Of a stretch of DNA of 24,201 nt, positions 13,567-23,603 are shown piece by piece. This DNA is from Pelargonium cotyledonis (lineage: Eukaryota; Streptophyta; Magnoliopsida; Geraniales; Geraniaceae). Position 1 is the stretch's first letter. Each line of letters begins with the position of its first letter. The notes below the pieces were generated by a model. That model was given only the letters and a program-made list of their open reading frames with translations. It was not told where the DNA came from and searched no databases. Where the stretch lies: positions 1 through 24,201 of the forward strand of contig JAYMTA010000789.1 in NCBI GenBank assembly GCA_036897625.1, in the 5' to 3' direction. Both the position numbers and the translations under genes were made by a program.

Positions 13567-13690
13567 CCCAATCCGAAGTAGGTCCGATAATCCCACAAAA
13601 ATTAATGTATTATATGTATAAAACTCAAAATCCGACCATATTTTTATCCGATCCTAACCCAATCCGAAGTAGGTCGTATCCCGCAAAAAC
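13567..13690. repeat. Diverged direct repeat with 18-bp identical core
   Basis: CCCAATCCGAAGTAGGTC occurs at 13567-13584 and again at 13658-13675, 91 bases apart. Similarity continues downstream (ATCCCACAAAAATTAATGTAT versus ATCCCGCAAAAACCAATGTAT), so this is an old tandem duplication or two ends of one element. The word ATCCGATCCTA between the copies also occurs at about 2897 in the CCGAA-rich patch downstream of the SDR gene. Confidence 0.7.
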
Positions 13691-15306
13691 CAATGTATCC
13701 TATGCTCATAACCCCTTTTAGGGGCAAATTATGCCTAGGTTTCAACAACTTCAACTTGACCTGACCCTAAATTTACTAGTTTTACTGTACGAGCAGTCTG
13801 TGTAAAAAATTATAAGATCCGATCAGTTTTTGAATCAAATTAAAATAACTTTACTTTACAAAATTATAGATCTGACTGTAAAAAGTTAGATATTTTGCAC
13901 TAAAATTCGAACCGAAATTGCAATGGAATTTCTATCGGAACAAAGAAGGAGATAAAACTTGAGGATTGAATATTCTTGAGATGGAATTGTTTTTTTGAAA
14001 TTTGTTTGTTTATATATTAATTAATATTTGAAATTGTGGCCATGTTCTGGAACAAAAAACACTTCATGAGAGAACATGCAAAGGTACTAAAAAATTGATT
14101 GTTTATTAGCACTTTATTGATGTTGCCAGATTTAGGTATCTTATTCTCTTTGAATTTAATTTACAGCTATATATTTCAAGGATTGTGTAGCTACTTGACC
14201 TATTATATCCTCAATTAATGATTGGGACAGCACATGATTGGTTTTCAATTTTGTTATACAATCCAAGTCTTAATTATGAACAATTGTAGTAATTGATTCA
14301 ATCAATATTTAGAAAAATTCTTGAAGGCCCAACCCAAAAGACCAATAAAATGGTCTCATTTGTTTGTAAATTTCATTGACCCAATTCTCAAAAGCAGTTG
14401 CTTCATTAAGAGGTCCATTTAGGTAACTGGGTCCAAAGTCTATTACACTCTAAATGGGCCCATAACCAATAAAAGCCCACCAATGTGAAACTTCACAAAG
14501 TAAAATGGTTCTAATTGTGCCCAAACTTCAAGCTTCTGGTTAGGAATATTGACAGCAAATCGAGTTGGGTTATAGACGTCCTCGTGCCCCATATGCGATA
14601 TGTTAATCACACCCGTTCGAGGGGACGGTTATAGTCGTATCACCCCCACCCCAATTCTCTATCGTTTACTTTTTTGTCTTGTTCCTTTTTCATTATTAGA
14701 ATGAAATTTGTTTTACGTTCCGTTCGAATTAAAAGCATCGAAGTTCTATTATTACTAAATTGCCATCCCTACTTCTTGCATTGTATAAAATATATGAAAT
14801 GGCTTCTTCTTTGAAATAAGAAGCATTGACTGAGTGCATGTGCATGTCATGGATTAGGCTTTTTTGACCAATTATTAGGTAGGTTTTGTATCTTCAATAT
14901 TAGATGAAGATAGGTCACCTAATCCTCAATAATAAAATATTGCTGTAAAATATCATTAACCTCTCCTTTTTTTATAATTCAATGATGAGCCATTATATTC
15001 AAAAAAGAAGAGAGAAGATAATTAAGTGGTAAATATAATTGGCTAAACCCTGATTATAACACAAATTTTATTGGATACATACAAGTTATATTTATATTTA
15101 TACATCTATAAATCAATATATATTCATATTATCTCCCATAAATATATAAAATGTACACTTATTATATTTATCTTTAATTTATAAAACAACTAATTTAACC
15201 ATTTAGAATTGAAGAACAAATTGGTTAGTTAGTTGGTTAACAATTACCAACTAAACCGTACTCGTTAAGTTCATAGAAAACACAAAAATTTTTAAATTTA
15301 GTACGT

Positions 15307-15314
15307 TATAAAAT
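15307..15314 (+). promoter_or_regulatory. Candidate TATA box of the rhomboid gene
   Basis: TATAAAAT lies about 330 bases upstream of the rhomboid ATG. This would imply a leader of about 300 bases that includes the GAGAGAGAG stretch near 15470. Motif evidence only; a nearer start without a TATA box is possible. Confidence 0.3.
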
Positions 15315-15645
15315 CACGGTTCTTTTCAGTTTCCCAATCCAAACCGTTTCTACGCGTTCAAAACTTCAAATGACGATACAAATGTGCCGTAGAAACACTT
15401 CATATTCATAAATTAACCACCTTTTTTGCGACTAAAATAATCATTAACTCCCACGAATTCCAGGGGACGAGAGAGAGTCCAACCGGTAGCTAGCCGCCGC
15501 CACCTGTCGGCGAACCCAGTTGTCAATCGTTGACCAAATCATCTTCTTCCGCTTCCACTTCACCATTTGTTGCTTTTGTTGTTTACATATTCAAACTTTT
15601 AATAAGTTTTGCTCAATCTCTAGAGCTCTTTACTGTTCGATTTCA

Positions 15646-18179
15646 ATGGCGTCCTCCACAGGCCAGGCTGGTCCGCCCGAAGTCCACATTAGGGTCAATT
15701 CACGGCGGAGCCGGAGTGGCCGGAGAATGATACACCCGGTGGCTGTGGACACGCCTCCGTTGACCTCTCCCAGTCCGGTTGTGTTCCATGAAGTCAAGCA
15801 TTTTAAGAAATGGGTTCCTTGGTTGCTGCCTGCTTTTGTGATCGCCAACACGATTCTGTTTATTATCACTATGTTCGTCAACAACTGCCCCAAGAACTCG
15901 GTTTCTTGCATTGCTCGGTTCCTGGGTCGGTTCTCGTTTCAGCCCTTTAGTGAGAACCCTCTTTTGGGTCCTTCATCGACTACGTAAAGCTCTGATTTTT
16001 GGGTCTTGATTGATTGGATTGGGTCTTATAAGTTTTGGGTTTTGACCAATTTGCTTGCTTGGATTGATTTTCAGTGTGATTTTTCATATTGTTTCGCTGG
16101 TTGCTGTTGAAATTGTTTTATGACGCTCTGAAGCAACTGTGTTTGATTTTGGACTCTTACCAATTCGCTTGCTTGAGTCAATTTTCAATGTGAATTTTCA
16201 TATTGTTTTGCTGGTTGCTGTTGAAACTTGAAATGGTTTTTATGATGTTACTTCATTTTGGGTTCTTACCAATCCTATTTCCTTGTTTGGATCATTTTTC
16301 AATGTAGAATTTAGGTTTGCGATGTTTTAAGCAACGGTGCTTGATTTTGGGGTAACACTTGAATCAATCATTGGTGTGAATTTTCAATTTCTTTTGCTGG
16401 TTGATGTTCAGGTAGTTTTGTTATGTTTATGATTTTCTTAAGCAGCTGTTCTTGAGCTTATATTTACATGTATATACTATATTGCTTCAGGCTACAGAAG
16501 ATGGGAGCTCTAGATGTAGCAAAAGTGGTCCATGGAGATCAAGGGTGGCGCCTAATCTCCTGCATGTGGTTACATGGAGGGGTTTTTCATTTATTGGCTA
16601 ATATGTTGAGTCTTCTGGTTATTGGTATCCGGCTGGAGCGTGAATTTGGGTTTGGTATGTTTCTTAAACTTGCTTTGATATCTCTACTTATGCATCCATC
16701 AGAAAATCAACATTTGAAACTTTGAAAATTGTGATTGTCAATGTTCAATTGGTTTAAATGGTGTTATGCTTAGAATTAGGAAAGATAAAACATCTAGTGT
16801 TAGTGATTCTATGGCTTTGTAAATTCAATTTCTTGCATTTTGGCATGTTTTACTCTACATATAAGCTTTCAGCGAATCAACATCACAGAAAACTAAGTCA
16901 AGGGCTATGCAGAGCAACTCATACCCGACCTTTAGAATTTAGAATGGCACAATAGGTTTAGAAATCAGTGTGAAACTGTTATCTCTTCTGTAAATGAGAA
17001 TTCTAAATGTGTAGACAAATTGTTTTGTGGGTTTACCGTTAGGCATTTGCTCATTTCTCCGTGTTTTCTCTTTACAGTGAAAGTGGGGTTGGTGTATTTG
17101 ATTTCTGGATTCGGTGGGAGTCTGTTATCGGGTCTTTTTATCCAGACAAATATCTCTGTTGGTGCTTCTGGCGCGCTTTTCGGGTTGCTGGGAAGCATGC
17201 TATCTGAACTCATCACTAATTGGACTATGTATGCCAATAAGGTACACACAATATATGCTGAATTGTTTTCTAATTGAACATTGGGGTTCTACTATCGTCG
17301 CAGCATTCTGTCAAGTTATGCAGTTTGGTCCGATTGTCATACAGTTCCATTCTCATGTTTAGGTGGCAGCATTTCTTACCCTCGTAATCGTCATTGTGAT
17401 CAACTTGGCAGTGGGAATCCTCCCACATGTTGACAACTTTGCTCACCTTGGAGGATTCGTTTCGGGTTTTCTTCTAGGGTTTGTGTTACTAATTCGCCCC
17501 CAATTCGGATGGGTTAGTCAGAGATACACTCCTCCCGGGTATGCTTCAACTCCATCTAAATCCAAATACAAGGCATACCAATTCGTGCTTTGGATCGTGT
17601 CTCTAGTCCTTATGATTGTCGGGTGAGTCTATGAAAATCTGGTTTTCTTATTTTTCTTTAGCTTAGACTATGTTTACTCAAATGGCTATAGAGTATTCGA
17701 GTGTGCAGCTAAAATTGAAAACCCTATGCTAATTTCAACAGGTTAACCGTTGGCCTTGTGCTGCTCCTCCGCGGAGTTGATGCGAATGATCATTGTTCTT
17801 GGTGCCATTACATGTCCTGTGTTCCTACTTCACGATGGAGCTGCAACACCAAAGCTGCATCGTGTACTGTAAGCATTCTCGTACATTTCCTTGTTTACGT
17901 GTTGATGGATTCTAGCGAGTAACTGGTACCAATGACCTGGTTTATTTGTGAAATCAACATTGTTCAAATACTATAGCATAATGTTTATTTACTGTGGAAT
18001 TTGTTGCAAGACTGATTCAAGCAACTAACCATTTGGCATATGTTGTGTTTTTGCAGTCCAGCCAATTTGGCAACCAGCTCAACATCACATGCTCAACAAA
18101 TGGCAAAACTGGAGTGTATATGCTGTCAAATGCAACAACTACTCAGATGCAGAGCCTCTGCTCTCAGATTTGCCGTTAG
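15646..18179 (+). CDS. Rhomboid-like intramembrane serine protease (plant RBL family)
   Basis: Six exons: 15646-15983, 16491-16654, 17078-17241, 17363-17622, 17742-17868 and 18057-18179. All introns are GT-AG and the exons join in frame to 391 aa. I chose the ATG at 15646 because it is the first in frame. The cytosolic N-terminus is basic ([12 protein letters not shown]), then TM1 ([20 protein letters not shown]). The L1 loop has the family WR (132-133), then HLLANM with His146/Asn150, the catalytic GASGALFGL (Ser198) and NFAHLGGF (His250). These cover the Ser-His dyad and oxyanion residues, so the enzyme should be active. After the last TM segment comes a Cys-rich tail of about 70 residues with eight Cys ([27 protein letters not shown]), which I recall from RBL1/RBL3-type proteins. 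Plant rhomboids of this type sit in the Golgi/endomembranes; substrates are mostly unknown. Intron 1 carries degenerate tandem repeats. Confidence 0.95.
16033..16430. repeat. Degenerate tandem repeats in rhomboid intron 1
   Basis: Three to four diverged units of about 110 bases follow each other. Landmarks are GACCAATTTGCTTGCTTGGA at 16044, TACCAATTCGCTTGCTTGAG at 16158 and TACCAATCCTATTTCCTTGT at 16267, each followed by TTTTCA(A/G)TGTGA-like sequence. Units one and two continue into TTCATATTGTTT(C/T)GCTGGTTGCTG, and a fourth partial unit near 16375-16412 has GTGAATTTTCAATTTCTTTTGCTGGTTG. Each unit looks like a duplicated U-rich intron end. Confidence 0.8.
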
Positions 18180-18859
18180 GCACAGATACGAACGATGACC
18201 ATCGTTGCAGCATCGTGTACAAATTTTCTTTAAAGCAAAGACTATATCGATCATAGAGTTTTTCTGTTTTTGCATCTCAGTTTCTGCGTTGGAATCTGTA
18301 TGTGTAAATTGAAATATTAGTTTGATTTGCAGATAGCTCTATAAACTTTTTTTCTTTTTTGCGTTAACTAGCTCGTGAAGCCAACAAACGAACCACGTAT
18401 GTAGCTATTGTAAACAATCGAAAAAAGTACATGGAGCTATATGCAAACGGAGCCAAGTCGCAATATGCAATTTTCCCTGTAATCTTTTGATCAAGTAAAA
18501 CACATCAGTCACAATACTTTTGGTTCAAGTAGGGAAAAGATGAATAATTTCAGGGGGTGTGAGATCAAAAGTACACAAAAACAATATATTGCACTCTCAA
18601 CTTTCAATTGCAGCAATGCTAAATTGATAGAGAGTTGCTTAAAGAAAATGTATACAATGACATGTAAAATGTGTATCAACTACTTAATCTGGTCTATGAA
18701 ATATGTCTATTTCTGATTTCCAGTCAATTTGTCCAATTCAAACATGATCTAAATCTTTTCTTGAATCAGTCACAGAATTTGAATTCACTGATGTCGATGT
18801 AATTGTTCCACAAGTAGCCACATCAGTGCAGAGAAACCAGGCCGAACAATGTCAACGAA
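18180..18859. other. Shared 3' region of the convergent rhomboid and SEC22 genes
   Basis: The stops of the two genes face each other 680 bases apart. The interval should contain both 3' UTRs. I see no other coding frame, RNA gene or clear repeat. Poly(A) sites cannot be assigned with confidence, and the two transcripts might overlap. Confidence 0.6.
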
Positions 18860-21442
18860 TCACCATAATTTGGATTTGACCCAGAAGAGAAGGAACACGA
18901 CTCCAAGTACAATGGCAACAGGAGCCCACTTTCGAATCAAAGCCTACGATAAGAAAAATGAAGGCGTGTAAGAATTATCAGCCACATCTCAACCACTAAT
19001 CTAGGAGATTGTAGCAGAAATAGTTAAATCTAGACTACCATGCAACAAAGTAAAGATGATTAACACAAGTGACTCCTATAATGAAGAGCCTGCTGAGAAA
19101 ATCATGCAATACTGAACTCAACTTTACACCAAGGCCTAAATCAAATAAGATCAAGATCTATGTACAGCAAATTTAAATCTTAGAAGACATTTTGGTTCAA
19201 GACTAGTGAAATGTGTGGCTTTTAGTGACCTTTGTCACAAGTTACAACCAAAATTTAATCTTCATAGATGAATAGGAACTAACCTGCCGATTCAAGTCTC
19301 TCGCCTTGTCAGCATATACACGAGATTCTGAAGTTAACCGACTAGACATTTGACTGACCTCTGCACAGTTGAAATATAAAAGAGATCACCCAATGTAAAA
19401 ACAAATAATAATTTGGTAACAAAGAGCTACTTAAGATAGAGTATTGCAAGTAAAAAAGAAAACTGTGAAATCAATCAGCCCATAGAAAGAGAGAGGATTG
19501 CGTCTATTAGAATTATTGATAAGAAGAATAGATCACAGAGCGAATCCAACTAATTTGATGGCAAAAAAAACATATAATAGAACCAGGATGTGATACTATT
19601 AAATAACTATAGATATTTTCCACGTCACATAATATGATATCACAAACTCAAAACTTCAGATTCAAGAATAACTGAAAAGCCAAATTTTTATGGCGATGCT
19701 ACATACACCCAACTTGCCATAACTCTCAAAACAATCCTGGTTTGGCACACTTGACAGTGTCCGGGCCACTAAATAACAGGAACTACAATATGGCAAAGGT
19801 GAGAGTGCTTAACCTGAGAGATGACATCTAATGGTCAAAAGGTAAATCCTTAGTGAAAACAAATACAGACTTGCTAACAGGTCTAACCAACCATAATAAA
19901 TTACATTCATGCCTTAACAGCCTTTTCTCTCTCTAGTTGTAAAGCCTTATTTATCTTGAAAGATGAAATTGGTCATGTTTGCTGCGTTTTTTAGATCATA
20001 ATAGAACAATAGTTTATAAATAATAAAACAAAATAGCTAAATCACAATATCTCTGAAAATAAAAGGAAAATCTTACGGTCAAGCTTTTCACCAACACCAA
20101 GAACTTCTTGCACATTGCGAGTCATTATTTGGTGGACTTCATAGAGCTCATCATTCAACTTCGCAATATTCCGCTGGGTACCAGTGTCCTGGTACAATCT
20201 CTTTGTTTTCTGAATGAATGTATCTTTCAGACACAAAAGGTAAATACAGATCAAACTCAGTCAAGGAACAAGCTACCATGTTCAACTACGAATAAAATGA
20301 ACTGTGAACTGAGGCATACCAAATTTGATAAAGGCGTAAGGTCTGGCAGCAGTTTCAATTAAGGCCCCATTGACACGCTCAAATTCATTCTTGAGGTCTT
20401 CCAGGTACTGAAAAGCAAGTTTCTTAGGGTATGTACGATCACACATCGTCAAGTAACAAACACGTCCTTCTATAATGTAGCTGAGAACACGCGTCAAGGT
20501 AGCATTGGGATTCGGGTGCAGTTCCAAACAAAATTGCTAATAACAAAAGTTTGGTGTAGATTTTTTTATAAAGCAAAAAAATGTATGTATCATATCTCAA
20601 TTAACAGATAATGTAGGAAGATGCATCAGCATAAGTTGGGTGGGCCCTTGAGGTAACATCACAAGGGCAGATATAGGAAAGCATAAAATGCCAGAATTGG
20701 TATGTATATTCACACATTTTACAATGCAATTATCTAGACTATATTATATTGCAGATTAAAAAAACAGACGAACAAATTACTTAGAAGTAGACGACCTATT
20801 GAAAATACCCGTTGTCATATATAAGATAAGTAACTCGAGTGCTTAAGTGCTAGGCAGCGAGCAATAACCATAAGAGAGGGACCCTAAATATAAGGGCATC
20901 TCCATTGTGAGCCTCTAAGAATCTTAAAGCCCCTTAGATAGAGATGCTAACCATTAGAGTTGGAGGTGCTAAGGAAAGATGTTAAGCTTGGCAGTCAATG
21001 CTGAGCCCCACAAATTCACATTCTCTTCTCTTATCTCCCATTATAGTAGGTGCTAAGCCATGTGACACACTATCTCTCCTCCTAGTACCCAAAAAGCCTC
21101 TAAGCATTGAAGATGCCCAAATAGGAATTATCTAAAAGAACTGCATTGGTAAAAATATTATCAGTATAGAAAATCAAAGCAATCAAAAACACGAAAACAG
21201 CAATGTTATAATGTGATGGTACTTGATTTTCCGCATACACATGCACTAGGATACTGAAAGATGTAAGGACCAGTCTCAACCGACATTCTCGAAGACTCAT
21301 TGTGGCCTCTTGACAGGTTCTTAAACAAAGCCTTGATTTGGTGTTTGTAGAACTCAGCATCTTTCATATCACGCCCATCATCAAGTCCCTCGACTAACAA
21401 GAGACCATCAGTAACTCGAGCTATCATAGTCAGCTTCACCAT
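18860..21442 (-). CDS. SEC22: Vesicle-trafficking R-SNARE SEC22
   Basis: Five coding exons on the minus strand: 21442-21255, 20480-20320, 20223-20077, 19360-19284 and 18943-18860. They join in frame to 218 aa, the length I know for Arabidopsis SEC22. The longin domain covers about residues 1-120 (VKLTMIARVTDGLLLVEGLD, MSVETGPYIFHY, VCYLTMCDR, PKKLAFQYLEDLKNEFERVN). The R-SNARE motif follows (QRNIAKLNDELYEVHQIMTR), with the zero-layer arginine at Arg152, and then QVSQMSSRLTSESR. A C-terminal anchor (KWAPVAIVLGVVFLLFWVKS) leaves a very short lumenal tail. SEC22 forms SNARE complexes for transport between ER and Golgi. The longin-to-SNARE junction spans an intron, as expected for the family. The first coding intron (20481-21254) carries a MITE-like element. 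The gene appears intact. Confidence 0.97.
20886..21126. mobile_element. hAT-like MITE in SEC22 intron 1
   Basis: An element of about 225 bases (20894-21118) is bounded by imperfect terminal inverted repeats: GGGCATCTCCATTG at the left and CAATGAAGATGCCC-type sequence at the right (CATTGAAGATGCCC at 21105-21118). The flanks AAATATAA (20886-20893) and AAATAGGA (21119-21126) match at six of eight bases, consistent with a decayed 8-bp target-site duplication of a hAT element. There is no coding frame inside. GCCTCTAAG occurs near both ends. It lies fully within an intron. Confidence 0.7.
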
Positions 21443-21478
21443 CTTTACTAAACCACTTCTCAACTATATATGAACCCA

Positions 21479-21844
21479 CTGCAAAATATAACCATAAGAC
21501 AATTTACAAGCTAAGAAAACCAATAAAATCCCAAATTGAGATCATATCCAAATTACCCAGTTCAGGAACAGATCATATTCCAACGTTATTTTAACTTACG
21601 CCAATTAGACCAGAACATCAGAATTTCCCCAAATTCCCTAACAATCTAAAATTTGGGGATGCCAAATCCAGAACGCCAAATTTAACAATTACCCATCAGA
21701 AATCTTCGATTTATTAAAGAAAATCATGCAAAATTATTTACGGAATTGAAGATCAAATGCATGTAAATTTGGTTGATACAGCGAGAGATATAGAATAGCG
21801 ATAGAGAAATAGATAAAAGAGATCGAGATGGGGTTGATTGTCAC
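21479..21844 (-). other. Probable 5'-UTR intron of SEC22
   Basis: On the minus strand a donor CACTTTCAG|GTGACAATC starts at 21844 and an acceptor GTTATATTTTGCAG|TGGG ends at 21479. This leaves 36 leader bases before the ATG at 21442. The first leader exon would extend to about 21960 or beyond. Evidence is splice-site quality and base composition only. Confidence 0.6.
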
Positions 21845-22102
21845 CTGAAAGTGTAGAAACGGAAGCTAGAGAAAGCGAAAGAAAGCCTAATTGAGAGAGA
21901 TTTAGGGTTTTCGAAACTCGACGGATCCGATCTGCGCCATGGTTGCTGGTGTTGTTGAAGCCTGAAACCTGCAAGGGACCTTTATTGCGCTTTGGTGTCA
22001 GTTTCTGAAATATAAAGAACTTAGGGGCTGTTTGTGTCATTTATTGTTTTGGATGGAAAAAAGACAATAAATACATAAAAAAAAATTTGAAAAATGTTGA
22101 AG

Positions 22103-22586
22103 GTTGCAAATTTCGTGGACCTCGGGTATGGAGGACGATGGTGGGCGGAGGACTCGAGCGGTGCCCGGGTAGGTGGGGGTTGCCGAAGGTGGACAGGGGT
22201 GCCGGAGTCGGTGAAGATAGTGGAGGGAATGACAATACGAGAGGCGTTGCAATGGGCTCGGGGGAAGGGATGACGTTCGGTTACAATATGTAGCGATGCC
22301 CAAAGTGTGGTTTCGGATCTTGCGTTAGAATCTGAATTCTCTAATATTTAAGGTATGGTAGTGTCGGACTGTATTTCGATTGCTACTAGTTTAGAGAGTG
22401 TTAAATTCTCTTATATCCCTAGGCCAGCAAACAGTTTTGCTCATGATATTGCTCGAGCTTCTCGTTTTAGGTCTGGCCTGTATTCATGGGGTACCCTGGA
22501 TGTTCCAGCTGGGTTGCTTTGTGGTTGATTCTCTGAATTAATACAATTAGATGTCTCTTCTAAAAAAAAATGTTGCAAATTTCGTG
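22103..22586 (+). mobile_element. 5'-truncated LINE (non-LTR retrotransposon) insertion with RNase H remnant
   Basis: The 15-base word GTTGCAAATTTCGTG occurs at 22103-22117 and at 22572-22586. It brackets an insert of about 454 bases that ends in a tract of nine A at 22562-22570, the signature of target-primed LINE integration. In one frame from about 22211 to a TGA at 22526-22528 the insert resembles the RNase H-like (RVT_3) domain at the end of plant LINE ORF2: REALQWARGKG, VTICSDAQSVVSDL with the catalytic-type SDAQ aspartate, and FSYIPRPANSFAHDIARASR. Two in-frame stops (TGA at 22271, TAA at 22349) break it. The upstream RNase H aspartate, reverse transcriptase and endonuclease are absent, so the copy is 5'-truncated and dead. 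The perfect duplication suggests a relatively recent insertion. Confidence 0.88.
22211..22528 (+). pseudogene. RVT_3 RNase H-domain remnant inside the LINE
   Basis: This is the C-terminal part of a LINE ORF2 RNase H-like domain in a single reading frame, interrupted by TGA at 22271 and TAA at 22349. It ends with ...RSGLYSWGTLDVPAGLLCG and a natural-looking stop about 35 bases before the A tract. Motifs seen are EALQWAR (Glu region), SDAQ (Asp region) and PRPANSFAHDIA. It has no start codon of its own and cannot be functional. Confidence 0.8.
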
Positions 22587-22816
22587 TACAAAGTGACGTT
22601 ATAATTTATGTGACAAATATATGTCTCATATTATATAGTTTAAAATTTCGATTCGACGAATAACAACTCGACGTACAAGAAATCACCATTCTCCCGTTAA
22701 TTTTTAGAGTTGAGTATCTGTTTATAAAACATATTGCACATATACCGTATTGTGATTCAACTAAATTATTTATAGAATAATCGCATAATGAACACACTAA
22801 GAGCAATGATAAGACG
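22587..22816. other. AT-rich spacer between the LINE and the ALKBH1-like fragment
   Basis: No gene or clear repeat is visible. It may contain decayed intron sequence of the ALKBH1-like gene, whose earlier exons are not found here. Confidence 0.5.
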
Positions 22817-23361
22817 ACACCATCCAAAATTCCTGAGATGTTTAATCAGTTGGTTCAGAAGGCTATGGAATCTTCTCATGCCCTCGTAAGAAAAAGCTCT
22901 AAAGCGATAAATGTTGAAAAAGCACTTCCAAGTATGTCACCAAATATCTGCATAGTAAATTTCTACACAACAAGTGGGCGGCTTGGTCTTCATCAGGCAA
23001 TAGGGACATTCTTATTTTGTGATAATATTATCAAGCCAATTTTAACTTAATTTTCTTCTTGGACTTTTCATGATTTCTCAATTTCTGGCTACTTTTCCAG
23101 GATAAAGGTGAAAGTCCAGAAAGTCTCGGCAAAGGGTTGCCCGTGGTCTCTTTTTCGATTGGAGATTCTGCAGAATTTTTATACGTCGACAAAGCAGAGA
23201 AGATTGTATTGGAATCAGGAGATCTTTTGATATTTGGTGGGAAATCTAGACATATTTTTCATAGGGTAACTACCATTCTCTCAAATACTTCCCCGAAGGC
23301 CCTGCTTGAAGAAACAAACCTCCGCCCGGGGCATCTAAATCTTACTTTCAGAGAGTTCTAA
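22817..23361 (+). pseudogene. ALKBH1-like 2-oxoglutarate/Fe(II) dioxygenase, 3'-terminal fragment
   Basis: Two exon-like blocks, about 22817-22996 and 23101-23361, resemble the C-terminal catalytic core of plant ALKBH1-type (AlkB family) nucleic-acid demethylases. Block one has IPEMFNQLVQKAMESSHALV and LPSMSPNICIVNFYTTSGRL, ending in GLHQ. Block two starts DKGESPESLGKGLPVVSFSI, giving the iron-binding H-x-D across the junction, then ESGDLLIFGGKSRHIFHRV (second iron His) and ALLEETNLRPGHLNLTFREF before a stop. Signs of decay: the intervening intron (22997-23100) begins with GC instead of GT; the loop after AEFLY looks about five residues short; the R-x-N-x-T-x-R motif reads HLNLTFR, its first Arg replaced by His; and no upstream exons are visible. 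The frame is otherwise open. The retained intron means it was copied as DNA, not through mRNA. Confidence 0.75.
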
Positions 23362-23543
23362 AAATAGTATGGAAATTGTGTTATGTAGCATTGTTAACTA
23401 TGATGAATGTGTGACACATGAACTACTTGTACATAGTCTTGAACTCTCTCGGTATATATTGTCGTTAGTGACGAATGTGATCTTTTATTGCATAATATCA
23501 GACCCAGAGAAATTGAAAGTTTTGATACATAGACAATTTACGA
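23362..23543. other. Non-coding sequence after the ALKBH1-like fragment
   Basis: AT-rich sequence that may derive from the 3' UTR of the original dioxygenase gene. I see no supported gene. Confidence 0.4.
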
Positions 23544-23603
23544 GGGTCGATAGAATAAAAAAGACGCATCACAAGGGTCGATAAAATAAAAAAGACGCAT
23601 CGC
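23544..23603. repeat. 31-bp tandem duplication
   Basis: GGGTCGATAGAATAAAAAAG followed by ACGCATCACAA (23544-23574) is repeated directly as GGGTCGATAAAATAAAAAAG followed by ACGCATCG (23575-23602). One base differs inside the unit before the last few bases diverge. No gene is involved. Confidence 0.85.

Larger units (their letters stand above)
13270..15480. other. Intergenic region between the divergent ORP and rhomboid genes
   Basis: About 2.2 kb without a supported gene. It carries the promoters of two divergent genes, ORP on the minus strand and rhomboid on the plus strand. The section 13560-13690 has a diverged direct repeat. From 13700 to 15400 the sequence is very AT-rich, with runs of TATATA/AATATA near 15060-15180. 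Short frames at 13342-13621 have no recognisable family. Confidence 0.6.

Noticed and set aside
13342..13621. Overlapping 65-79 aa plus-strand frames upstream of the ORP gene
   Set aside because: No family resemblance; the second runs through repeat sequence and the frames conflict with each other.
15520..15645. N-terminal extension of the rhomboid protein upstream of the ATG at 15646
   Set aside because: The frame is open but begins without an ATG; the first in-frame ATG at 15646 gives a normal plant rhomboid N-terminus.
22087..22293. Gly/Arg-rich 68-aa frame at the LINE 5' end
   Set aside because: It crosses the target-site boundary into the LINE remnant and is out of frame with the RNase H motifs.
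22037..22303. Pro/Ser-rich minus-strand frames as an upstream exon of SEC22
   Set aside because: They are the antisense of the LINE insert and lie beyond the predicted SEC22 leader.
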